Assembly: GCA_955652545.1 (NCBI GenBank)
Contig: CATPCA010000191.1
Location: forward strand, 1-6,345
Reading direction: 5' to 3'
Length of the DNA: 6,345 nucleotides
From: Candidatus Dormiibacterota bacterium
Lineage (GTDB): Bacteria > Chloroflexota > Dormibacteria > UBA8260
The position numbers and the translations under genes are program-made. Below are positions 1 to 4,912 of this stretch, piece by piece (the first letter of the stretch is position 1; every line of letters starts with the position of its first letter). The notes beneath the pieces were generated by a model, which saw only the letters and a list, made by a program, of their open reading frames with translations, was not told where the DNA came from and made no database searches.

Positions 1-411
1 CTCGGGCGCGTCGTCGTCGAAGTCAGGCGGAGCGCCGAAGAGCCGGTCGGTCAGCTTGCTGCGGAGCGGGGACTTCACCAGGGCGACGATTCCCCCGCCC
101 GCAAGGACGATGACCAGCACGCGGCGAAAGCGACGGCGCCTCTTGGGACGCTGCTCACCACTCTCGGCCAAGCGCTCGCCGACATCGGCGAGGACCACGG
201 CGGCGCGCTCGGCCGCATGGCTCAGCGTTTCTGCGGACTTCTCCCCGGCTGTGCGGAGCACCGGCGTGGCCACCCGCTGCGCATTCTGTGCGGCTGAGAC
301 GGCACGCTCGGCGAACACCGACGCCGCCTCACCGACGACCTCGGCCGCACGCGATCCGGCACTCGAAACCTCGCGTTCGATCACCGCTGACTTCGACTTG
401 CGTCCCAACAT
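1..411 (-). CDS. Alanine-rich single-pass membrane protein, partial (C-terminus off the left edge)
   Basis: The reading frame is open to the window edge, with 137 residues visible. It starts at an ATG at 411 preceded by a good Shine-Dalgarno (GGAGGA, 7 nt spacing). Residues 1-8 are basic. Residues 18-88 are a long alanine/glutamate/valine-rich stretch predicted to be amphipathic helix. A basic cluster KRRRRFRR (90-97) directly precedes a short hydrophobic segment, VLVIVLAGGGIVALV (98-112). A segment containing KLTDRLFG and an acidic DFDDDAPE follow up to the edge. By the positive-inside rule the helical N-terminal part should be cytoplasmic and the tail outside. I do not recognise a named family. 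The layout resembles small membrane-anchored helical proteins of the YtxH or apolipoprotein-like kind, but that is only a resemblance in architecture. It lies downstream of the HhH gene on the same strand, separated by 100 bp that hold a hairpin and a possible promoter, so it is probably transcribed separately. Confidence 0.8.
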   Translation of the reverse strand, partial: MLGRKSKSAVIEREVSSAGSRAAEVVGEAASVFAERAVSAAQNAQRVATPVLRTAGEKSAETLSHAAERAAVVLADVGERLAESGEQRPKRRRRFRRVLVIVLAGGGIVALVKSPLRSKLTDRLFGAPPDFDDDAPE

Positions 412-417
412 CGTGCG

Positions 418-423
418 TCCTCC
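418..423 (-). promoter_or_regulatory. Shine-Dalgarno of the left-edge membrane protein gene
   Basis: GGAGGA reads on the minus strand 6 to 7 nt before the ATG at 411. It fixes that start. It also contrasts with most other genes here, which lack a Shine-Dalgarno and appear leaderless. Confidence 0.7.
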
Positions 424-454
424 GTTAGCCCCCACCGCTGATTGATGAGCGACG

Positions 455-460
455 ATCATA
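455..460 (-). promoter_or_regulatory. Possible -10 box (TATGAT) for the left-edge membrane protein gene
   Basis: TATGAT on the minus strand is a 5/6 match to the TATAAT consensus, 43 nt before the ATG. That leaves room for a leader of about 35 nt carrying the Shine-Dalgarno. No convincing -35 is visible 16 to 18 nt upstream, so the call rests on the -10 alone. Confidence 0.35.
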
Positions 461-489
461 CGTGGGGCGGCGACTCGACGCGAAATGCG

Positions 490-503
490 CCCGTGGTTAC
501 GGG
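490..503 (-). terminator. Short hairpin just after the HhH gene, possible terminator
   Basis: CCCGT-loop(4)-ACGGG forms a perfect 5-bp stem with a 4-nt loop, 8 nt past the HhH stop codon on the minus strand. Only a short T run (ATTT) follows a few bases downstream, so it is at best a weak intrinsic terminator. Its position directly after the stop, before the possible promoter of the next gene, favours a role in separating the two units. Confidence 0.4.
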
Positions 504-511
504 GAAAACCG

Positions 512-802
512 TCAGGCTGCCCTCGCGCTCGCCACCGCACGGAGCGACAGCCCGGTGTCGAGCGGAGCATCGAGGAACCAGCGGATCCGCGAGGCGACCA
601 CGGGACCGACGACCCGGACCAGTTGCTCCTCGCCAGCAGCGTAGACCGCCGCCAGCGAGGGGAAAGCCCGAGCCAGGCGCTGAGCCGACCGCGCGTCGAT
701 CCCGGCGACGGTCATCAGGTGCTGCCAGCGACGGGTGGTGAGCTCGTCGGGCACGGACGCGTCGCCGAGCGGGAGGAGCAGTTCCATCGGGGTGGTGCTC
801 AT
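512..802 (-). CDS. Small stand-alone helix-hairpin-helix protein with an SOS-type promoter
   Basis: The product is 96 residues. Residues about 26-78 match the tandem helix-hairpin-helix, or (HhH)2, pattern. The first hairpin is around AGID (33-36), followed by the helix SAQRLARAF and a SLAAVYAAGEEQL linker. The second hairpin is around VVGPVVA (64-70), then the helix SRIRWFL. In UvrC, XPF/ERCC1 and DisA this fold binds the DNA backbone without base specificity. No nuclease, polymerase or ligase domain is present. The start MSTTPME at 802 is preferred over an in-frame ATG at 853, because a -10/-35 pair places the transcript start at or next to the A of this ATG. The codons between 853 and 802 would cover that promoter and the SOS box. 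Family and promoter point to DNA repair; that is inference. It could instead be a structural DNA-binding protein or a remnant of a larger repair enzyme. Confidence 0.82.
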   Translation of the reverse strand: MSTTPMELLLPLGDASVPDELTTRRWQHLMTVAGIDARSAQRLARAFPSLAAVYAAGEEQLVRVVGPVVASRIRWFLDAPLDTGLSLRAVASARAA

Positions 803-809
803 GGCTCCA

Positions 810-838
810 ATGATAGCGAACAGATGTTCGTTGCGCAA
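810..838 (-). promoter_or_regulatory. Leaderless promoter of the HhH gene (-35 TTGCGC, 17 nt, -10 TATCAT)
   Basis: On the minus strand the -35 TTGCGC (838-833) and -10 TATCAT (815-810) are separated by exactly 17 nt. The -10 ends 7 nt before the ATG at 802, so RNA would begin at or next to the start codon. There is no usable Shine-Dalgarno: GGAG lies only 2 nt from the ATG. This is the best promoter match in the window. Confidence 0.65.
817..830. promoter_or_regulatory. LexA/SOS box CGAAC-N4-GTTCG inside the HhH promoter
   Basis: CGAACAGATGTTCG matches the core of the Gram-positive (Cheo-type) and actinobacterial LexA operator, CGAAC-N4-GTTCG, with both 5-bp arms perfect. The flanking bases (G at 816, T at 831) differ from the longer mycobacterial form TCGAAC-N4-GTTCGA. 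The site fills most of the 17-nt spacer between -10 and -35, so LexA bound there should block RNA polymerase. It is 60 bp from the fmdB-type start and more likely controls the HhH gene. Confidence 0.7.
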
Positions 839-845
839 CTCGGGC

Positions 846-862
846 GCTCCCATCCTGGGAGC
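846..862. repeat. Inverted repeat between the divergent HhH and FmdB-type genes
   Basis: GCTCCCA-TCC-TGGGAGC is a perfect 7-bp inverted repeat with a 3-nt centre. It lies upstream of the HhH -35 and overlaps the expected -35 region (about 856-861) of the rightward promoter. It could be a protein-binding operator or a hairpin-forming element; nothing in the sequence decides which. Confidence 0.45.
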
Positions 863-878
863 TGGGGCGGGCGCGTGC

Positions 879-884
879 TACGCT
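879..884 (+). promoter_or_regulatory. -10 box (TACGCT) of the FmdB-type gene, leaderless
   Basis: TACGCT fits the TANNNT -10 pattern and ends 6 nt before the GTG at 891. Transcription would therefore start at or next to the start codon. The -35 region (TGGGAG, 856-861) is weak and overlaps the inverted repeat, which suggests an activator or a -10-dominated promoter. Confidence 0.5.
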
Positions 885-890
885 CGCCGG

Positions 891-1121
891 GTGCCTGTCT
901 ACGAATACCGCTGCAACGACTGCCGCACCACCTTCGAGGTGCTGCGGCGCATGGGCGACCGTGAGCTCTCCGCCCTCTGTCCGAGCTGTGAGAGCAGAGC
1001 CAGCATGCCGCTGATCAGCCAGGTGGCCGCGACGCGCGGAGCGGCGGGTGCCGCGGCGACCGCCGGCGCCCCGGTGACCGGGTCCGGCGGGTGCTGCGGG
1101 GGAAGCTGCGGCTGCGGCTGA
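891..1121 (+). CDS. FmdB-family zinc-ribbon protein
   Basis: The product is 76 residues, starting at a GTG and reading PVYEYRCNDC. The first CxxC (C8, C11) and second CxxC (C30, C33) form the single zinc ribbon of the FmdB/CxxC_CxxC_SSSS family (Pfam Zn-ribbon_8). The tail is glycine/alanine-rich and ends in a cysteine cluster, GCCGGSCGCG (C68, C69, C73, C75), as many family members do. The name comes from the Methylophilus formamidase regulator FmdB. For most bacterial members the function is unknown, so only zinc binding is safe to state. GTG is chosen because PVYEY is the near-invariant family N-terminus and a TANNNT box sits 6 nt upstream. The gene is divergent from the HhH gene, and its stop is only 4 nt from the stop of the converging flavin reductase gene. 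Confidence 0.9.
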   Translation: MPVYEYRCNDCRTTFEVLRRMGDRELSALCPSCESRASMPLISQVAATRGAAGAAATAGAPVTGSGGCCGGSCGCG

Positions 1122-1130
1122 GGCCTCAGC
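1117..1130. repeat. Perfect palindrome spanning two convergent stop codons
   Basis: GCTGAGGCCTCAGC is a perfect 14-bp palindrome. It contains the TGA of the FmdB-type gene (1119-1121) and, on the other strand, the TGA of the flavin reductase (1128-1126). As RNA it can fold as a 5-bp stem with a GGCC loop in either direction, so it may work as a compact bidirectional terminator. There is no T run on either side. Confidence 0.5.
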
Positions 1131-1653
1131 GGGACACGCCGGACTTGCCCAGCTGGGGGCCCAGCTTCCGGTAGTGGCGGCCGAAGTACACCAACGGCTC
1201 GCCGTCGGTCGATGCGGCCGCGACGACGCGACCGACGATGATCGCGTGGTCGCCGTGCTCGGAGATCGACTCCACCTCGCAGTCGAACCACGCCAGCGCA
1301 CCGACGATCAGCGGCGCACCGGTGAGAGCCCTGGTAGTCGCCGCCTCGTCGACGACCTTGCGCGGACGGCGCCCGTCCGTGGAGGTGCGCCTGCCGATCT
1401 CCTCCTGCGCCTCGGACAACACACTCAGTCCGACGCGGCCACTGTCGCGCACCAGTCCGAGGAGCTGACCGGCGCGGTCAAGTGCGAGCAGCACCATGGG
1501 TGGATCGATCGAGAGCGACGCGAACGCTGTCGCGGTGATGGCGTGGTGGAGACCGTCGTGTGCGGCCGCGGCGACCGTGACGCCGCTGGCGAATCGCGAT
1601 GCGGCATCGCGGAAAACCGTGGTGTCCACGGCGGGCCGCGGCGCCGTCTTCAC
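1126..1653 (-). CDS. Flavin reductase-like FMN-binding split-barrel protein
   Basis: The product is 175 residues, normal for single-domain members of the flavin reductase family (Pfam PF01613). These use NAD(P)H to reduce FMN or FAD, often supplying a partner monooxygenase. Visible motifs are FASGVTV (21-27), the flavin-contacting TATAFASLSIDPP (40-52), GDHAIIVGRV (134-143) and the C-terminal LVYFGRHYRKLG. The start GTG at 1653 overlaps the rnhB stop by four bases (GTGA), which indicates translational coupling. A longer frame upstream runs inside rnhB in another frame and is not credible. The partner enzyme is not in the window, so the electron acceptor is unknown. It could also be an oxidoreductase or flavin-binding protein of the same fold with another role. 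It is transcribed after rnhB in a two-gene unit. Confidence 0.88.
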   Translation of the reverse strand: MKTAPRPAVDTTVFRDAASRFASGVTVAAAAHDGLHHAITATAFASLSIDPPMVLLALDRAGQLLGLVRDSGRVGLSVLSEAQEEIGRRTSTDGRRPRKVVDEAATTRALTGAPLIVGALAWFDCEVESISEHGDHAIIVGRVVAAASTDGEPLVYFGRHYRKLGPQLGKSGVSR

Positions 1654-2291
1654 GCTTCCATGAAGTCGAACGACAGGTCGAGCTGCAACAGCCCGTCGAT
1701 GAACACGTTGCGGTGCTCGGGGTGTGGGCCGTAGCTGATGATGGCGTTGCGATGCTCGCGTGCTCCGTAGCCCTTGTTGCTGGCCCAGTTGTAATGCGGA
1801 GCGCCGTCGTGCATGGCGGTCATGATCGCGTCGCGGTGCACCTTGGCGATGATCGATGCAGCGGATATGGCCGGCACCAGGTTGTCGCCCTTGACCAGGC
1901 AATGGACGGTGCGAGTCGCGTCGATGCGCAGCCGTCCGTCGCAGCAATAGCCGTCCGCGTCGACGAGGTCGACGAGCCGGCGGAAAATCTCCACGTTGGC
2001 CCAGCCAAGACCGCGCCGATTGATGTCGGCCGCCGATATCTCCGCGACCACCCAGGCCAGTGCCCGCCGGCGGATGACGGCACCGACATTCTCGCGTTGG
2101 CGGGCACTCAACAGCTTGCTGTCGCGCAGCAGCGGATGGCGGAACCGCGCCGGCAACACCACCGCCGCGGCAACCAGCGGGCCCGCGTAGGAGCCTCGCC
2201 CCACCTCGTCCATGCCGCAGAGACGGAAGCTCCGCAGGTCCTCGACCCCGAAGGTGTCGCGCAGGTAGGTGGTGAGACGGAACCGGGGCAT
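1650..2291 (-). CDS. rnhB: Ribonuclease HII
   Basis: The product is 213 residues, typical for RNase HII. This enzyme nicks RNA-DNA hybrids and removes ribonucleotides misincorporated into DNA, using two metal ions. The hallmark CGMDEVGRG motif carries acidic residues D28 and E29, followed by YAGPLVAAAVVLP. Then come the RDSKLLSARQRE block, DG at 118-119 and KGD at 134-136, whose aspartates are the likely remaining metal ligands by spacing. ISAASIIAKVHRD, NKGYGAREH and HPEHRNVF complete the family signature. The ATG at 2291 is chosen because the family usually has about 20-30 residues before DEVGRG. Reading further upstream would overlap the divergent HMG-CoA lyase gene. There is no Shine-Dalgarno. 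The gene lies 40 bp from the divergent operon and heads the rnhB-flavin reductase pair. In many actinobacteria rnhB sits near ribosomal protein L19 and signal peptidase genes; that context is absent here. Confidence 0.95.
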   Translation of the reverse strand: MPRFRLTTYLRDTFGVEDLRSFRLCGMDEVGRGSYAGPLVAAAVVLPARFRHPLLRDSKLLSARQRENVGAVIRRRALAWVVAEISAADINRRGLGWANVEIFRRLVDLVDADGYCCDGRLRIDATRTVHCLVKGDNLVPAISAASIIAKVHRDAIMTAMHDGAPHYNWASNKGYGAREHRNAIISYGPHPEHRNVFIDGLLQLDLSFDFMEA

Positions 2292-2302
2292 CGCGCGGGC
2301 CC

Positions 2303-2308
2303 AGTCTA
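2303..2308 (-). promoter_or_regulatory. -10 box (TAGACT) for rnhB
   Basis: TAGACT on the minus strand fits TANNNT and ends 11 nt before the ATG at 2291. This implies a leader of only a few bases, consistent with the missing Shine-Dalgarno. No good -35 is seen. Confidence 0.4.
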
Positions 2309-2320
2309 GCCCTCTGCTAG
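2306..2320. repeat. Inverted repeat linking the two divergent -10 boxes
   Basis: CTAGC-CCTCT-GCTAG is a perfect 5-bp inverted repeat with a 5-nt centre. The TAG of each arm is the first half of the -10 box on the corresponding strand: TAGACT leftward and TAGGGT rightward. The two promoters are thus arranged symmetrically about position 2313 and cannot easily be occupied together. The symmetry may be an operator or just a by-product of back-to-back -10 boxes. Confidence 0.45.
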
Positions 2321-2323
2321 GGT
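2318..2323 (+). promoter_or_regulatory. -10 box (TAGGGT) for the HMG-CoA lyase operon, leaderless
   Basis: TAGGGT fits TANNNT and ends 8 nt before the ATG at 2332, so the RNA would begin at or within about 2 nt of the start codon. No Shine-Dalgarno is visible. The -35 region falls inside the rnhB start region and is poor. Confidence 0.45.
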
Positions 2324-2331
2324 GACCGCCG

Positions 2332-3249
2332 ATGGCTGAGGTCACCTGGACTGACGTGGCGCCGCGCGACGGTCTCCAGACCATCGCGGCCACGGTTCCC
2401 ACCGAGGTCAAGGTGCGGCTCATCGAAGGACTGCTGGCCGCAGGCGTCCCCCGGGTTGAGGCGACGTCGTTCGTGTCGCCGAGCTGGGTGCCACAGCTGG
2501 CCGACGCCGCTGCCCTGCTGCGCGCGCTCGGACCGCTGCCGCTGGCGCGTCTGCGCGTGCTCATCCCCAACCGTCGCGGCCTCGACCTGGCCCTGGAGCA
2601 CGACGTGCGCAACGTCCTGTACACGATTGGCGCCACCGAAACGTTCAACCGGCGCAACGTCAACCGCAGCGTCGCCGAGTCCCTTGACGACCTCGACGCC
2701 GTGGTCGTCGACGCACGGTCGTCGGGCTGTGCAGTCGACGTCGCGGTATCCGTCGCCTTCGGTTGTCCCTTCGAAGGCTTCGTCGACCCGCAGCGCGTCG
2801 TCGACCTGTGCTCGGAGCTGGTCCGCCGCGGTGCGTCGGAGATCGGCGTCGCCGACACCATCGGGGTGGCCCACCCGGCTGCCGTTCGTGAGATGTGCTT
2901 GCGGGCCGGCGAGGTCGTCCCGGAGCAGCGTCTGTCGCTGCACGTGCACGACACTCGCGGACTCGGCGTCCCCAACGTGCTGGTGGCGTACGAGGCCGGC
3001 GTCACCCGGTTCGACGGCAGCGCCGGGGGTCTCGGTGGCTGCCCGTTCGCGCCACGCTCGACAGGCAACGTGTGCAGCGAGGACGCGCTGCAGGCGGTGG
3101 CGAGTGTCGGCGGCGTGCACGGTTGCGACCTGGTCGCCTATTGCGCGGTGAGCAACACCCTCGCGGCCGATCTCGGCCTGGAACTGCCGGGCAAGCTGTA
3201 CCGGGCCGGCGTGTGGACCGCGACGGCGGTCGAGGAGCCGGTGGGATGA
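2332..3249 (+). CDS. Hydroxymethylglutaryl-CoA lyase family protein
   Basis: The product is 305 residues, the usual length for bacterial HMG-CoA lyase (MvaB/HmgL type, DRE-TIM metallolyase). The enzyme splits 3-hydroxy-3-methylglutaryl-CoA into acetyl-CoA and acetoacetate, the last step of leucine degradation. Aligned by motif to the human enzyme, APRDGLQ gives catalytic R12 and metal ligand D13. E43 lies in EATSFVSPSWVPQLADA. H204 and H206 of HVHDTRG are metal ligands. GGLGGCPFAP carries active-site C237, and N246 of STGNVCSEDA is the fourth metal contact. The R12-to-E43 and C237-to-N246 spacings equal those of the human protein, so activity is likely. The ATG at 2332 follows a TANNNT box and starts just before the conserved barrel. 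Its last bases overlap the carboxyltransferase start (ATGA), giving a coupled operon. A related 3-hydroxyacyl-CoA lyase specificity cannot be excluded. Confidence 0.92.
   Translation: MAEVTWTDVAPRDGLQTIAATVPTEVKVRLIEGLLAAGVPRVEATSFVSPSWVPQLADAAALLRALGPLPLARLRVLIPNRRGLDLALEHDVRNVLYTIGATETFNRRNVNRSVAESLDDLDAVVVDARSSGCAVDVAVSVAFGCPFEGFVDPQRVVDLCSELVRRGASEIGVADTIGVAHPAAVREMCLRAGEVVPEQRLSLHVHDTRGLGVPNVLVAYEAGVTRFDGSAGGLGGCPFAPRSTGNVCSEDALQAVASVGGVHGCDLVAYCAVSNTLAADLGLELPGKLYRAGVWTATAVEEPVG
3232..3237 (+). promoter_or_regulatory. Shine-Dalgarno GAGGAG for the carboxyltransferase
   Basis: GAGGAG lies 8 nt before the ATG at 3246, inside the end of the lyase gene. It decides the start of the carboxyltransferase and supports coupled translation through the ATGA overlap at 3246-3249. 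Confidence 0.7.
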
Positions 3250-4811
3250 CCGACGTCGCCTCCGCACCAGCGACGCCGGCGCACGACTCCTCCGACCTCG
3301 AGAAGCGCCTGCGGCGGGCGCGCAGCGGCGGATCGGAGAAGGCACGCGCCAAGCTCGCCGAGCACAACAAGCTGATGCCGCGCGAGCGCATCGCGCTGTT
3401 GTTCGACGAGCGAACAGCCTTCGTCGAAGACGGCGTGCTGGCCAACAATCTCGCCGACGACCTGCCCGCGGACGGCGTCATCACGGGCATCGGAACACTG
3501 CACGGACGTGCCTGTGCGGTGATGGCCAACGACCCGTCGGTGAAGGCGGGATCCTGGGGCGCGCGCACCGTCGAGAAGATCGTCCGCATCCTCGAGACGG
3601 CGGAACGACTGCAGATCCCCATGGTGTACCTGGTGGATTCGGCCGGAGCGCGCATCACCGACCAGGTGGCGATGTTCCCCGGGCGCCGCCACGCCGGGCG
3701 CATCTTTCGCATGCAGGTGCGTCTCTCCGGCCAGGTGCCACAGCTCTGCGTGCTCTTCGGCCCGTCCGCCGCGGGCGGCGCCTACATCCCCGCCTTCTGC
3801 GACGCCGTCTTCATGGTCGAGGGCAACGCGTCCATGTACCTCGGCTCACCGCGCATGGCCGAAGTGGTGGTGGGGGAGAAGGTGTCACTGGAGGAGATGG
3901 GCGGGGCCCGGATGCACTGCACCGTCAGCGGCTGCGGCGACCTGCTCGCCGGCACCGAGCCGGAGGCGATCGAGGCGGCGCGCCGCTACCTGTCCTACAT
4001 GCCCCAATCGTGGCGCGAGCACGTCGCGGATATCGCCGGGCTGGCGGTCCCCGCCGGCGCGCCCTCCATCGAGGAGACGATCCCGCTCGAGCCGGGCCGC
4101 GGCTACGACGTGCAGGCGGTGATCGACGCTCTCGTCGACGTGGACTCGTTCTTCGAGATCAAGCGTCTCTTCGCTCGGGAGCTGGTCACCGGCCTGGCGC
4201 GCATCGATGGGCGCGCGGTGGGCGTCGTCGCCTCGCAGCCGCGTTTCAAGGGCGGAGTGCTCTTCGTCGACTCAGCCGACAAGGCGACCCGTTTCATCAC
4301 CTGCTGCGATGCCTTCAACATTCCGCTGCTCTTCCTCGCCGATGTCCCAGGCTTCATGATCGGCACCGCCGTGGAGCGGCAGGGAATCATCAGGCACGGC
4401 GCCAAGATGATCTCCGCGCTTTCACAGGCACAGGTCCCCAAGATCTGCGTGATCATGCGCAAGGCGTACGGTGCGGGCCTGTACGCCATGGCGGGGCCGG
4501 CGTTCGACCCGGACTGCACCCTGGCGCTGCCCTCGGCGCAGATCGCGGTGATGGGGCCGGAGGCGGCGGTCAACGCGGTGTACTACAACCGCATCCAGGA
4601 ACTTCCCGAAGATGAGCGAGCGGGCTTCATCAAGAAGCTCCAGGACGAGTACCGCGAGGACATCGACATCTACCGCCTCGCGGATGAGTTGATCGTCGAC
4701 GCGGTGGTGGCGCCGGCCGACCTGCGCGCCGAGCTGGTGCTGCGCTTCGCCGCCTATGCCTCCCGCGTCAGGGACGACGCGCCGCGCCATCATGGGAGCT
4801 TCCCCACCTAG
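3246..4811 (+). CDS. Acyl-CoA carboxylase beta subunit (biotin-dependent carboxyltransferase), methylcrotonyl-CoA carboxylase-like
   Basis: The product is 521 residues, full length for the family. It would transfer the carboxyl group from carboxybiotin to an acyl-CoA, together with a biotin carboxylase/carrier subunit that is not in the window. The N-terminal crotonase-like half contains KLMPRERIALLFDE, VYLVDSAGARI, the oxyanion pair G177-G178 in SAAGGAYIPAFCDA, and YLGSPRMAEVVVGE. The C-terminal half contains DVPGFMIGTAVERQGIIRHG (366-385), RKAYGAGLYAMAG (405-417) and AVMGPEAAVNAVY. YGAG at 408-411 resembles methylcrotonyl- and geranyl-CoA carboxylases (SYGAGNYGM type) rather than the AYGGAY of propionyl/acetyl-CoA enzymes. 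Coupling to an HMG-CoA lyase fits a role in leucine or similar branched-chain breakdown. The clade-specific features KAGSWG and GRRHAGRIF mean the substrate is not certain. The start is set by GAGGAG and the ATGA overlap; the longer open frame upstream lies inside the lyase gene. Confidence 0.92.
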   Translation: MTDVASAPATPAHDSSDLEKRLRRARSGGSEKARAKLAEHNKLMPRERIALLFDERTAFVEDGVLANNLADDLPADGVITGIGTLHGRACAVMANDPSVKAGSWGARTVEKIVRILETAERLQIPMVYLVDSAGARITDQVAMFPGRRHAGRIFRMQVRLSGQVPQLCVLFGPSAAGGAYIPAFCDAVFMVEGNASMYLGSPRMAEVVVGEKVSLEEMGGARMHCTVSGCGDLLAGTEPEAIEAARRYLSYMPQSWREHVADIAGLAVPAGAPSIEETIPLEPGRGYDVQAVIDALVDVDSFFEIKRLFARELVTGLARIDGRAVGVVASQPRFKGGVLFVDSADKATRFITCCDAFNIPLLFLADVPGFMIGTAVERQGIIRHGAKMISALSQAQVPKICVIMRKAYGAGLYAMAGPAFDPDCTLALPSAQIAVMGPEAAVNAVYYNRIQELPEDERAGFIKKLQDEYREDIDIYRLADELIVDAVVAPADLRAELVLRFAAYASRVRDDAPRHHGSFPT

Positions 4812-4900
4812 CCGGAACCGACGCCGCAGCCCCGTTCGACGACGCTCCGAGGTTCCAGCCGCACGCGCAGCACCCGCGCTTCACCGTGACGGTGGCCGGG

Positions 4901-4906
4901 TACCCT
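4901..4906 (+). promoter_or_regulatory. -10 box (TACCCT) for htpX, leaderless
   Basis: TACCCT fits TANNNT and ends 6 nt before the ATG at 4913, so the transcript should start at or next to the start codon. A partial -35 (CTTCAC, 4879-4884) sits 16 nt upstream. No Shine-Dalgarno is present. The 101 bp between the carboxyltransferase stop and this gene hold nothing else clear. Confidence 0.5.
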
Positions 4907-4912
4907 TGCCAC

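Noticed and set aside
56..445. Plus-strand 129-codon open frame
   Set aside because: It is the opposite-strand shadow of the left-edge membrane protein gene, which has a Shine-Dalgarno and coherent domain layout. The plus-strand product is low-complexity and matches nothing.
456..1301. Minus-strand 281-codon open frame across the HhH and FmdB-type genes
   Set aside because: It overlaps three better-supported genes in other frames and encodes Arg/Ala/Pro-rich filler typical of GC-rich shadow frames.
1599..2309. Plus-strand 236-codon open frame opposite rnhB
   Set aside because: The minus strand here carries unmistakable RNase HII motifs; the plus-strand product has no recognisable motif.
2292..3068. 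Long upstream extension of the rnhB frame
   Set aside because: It would lie antisense to most of the HMG-CoA lyase gene and add about 260 Ser/Arg/Thr-rich residues not found in RNase HII.
2895..3245. N-terminal extension of the carboxyltransferase
   Set aside because: It lies inside the lyase gene in another frame and is Arg/Gly-rich. GAGGAG and the ATGA overlap set the start at 3246.
2317..3345. Minus-strand 342-codon open frame opposite the lyase gene
   Set aside because: It is antisense to a well-conserved lyase with all active-site motifs; the product is Arg/Ala-rich and unrecognised.
3400..3416. TGTTCG-N5-CGAACA inverted repeat resembling an SOS box
   Set aside because: The arms are in the reverse order to a LexA operator, the spacing is wrong, and it lies inside the carboxyltransferase coding sequence.
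4814..4856. GGAACC...GGTTCC inverted repeat after the carboxyltransferase stop
   Set aside because: A 6-bp stem with a 31-nt loop and no T run is too weak to call a terminator.
4886..4912. Upstream GTG start for htpX
   Set aside because: The nine extra codons cover the -10 box and are not part of the conserved HtpX N-terminus.
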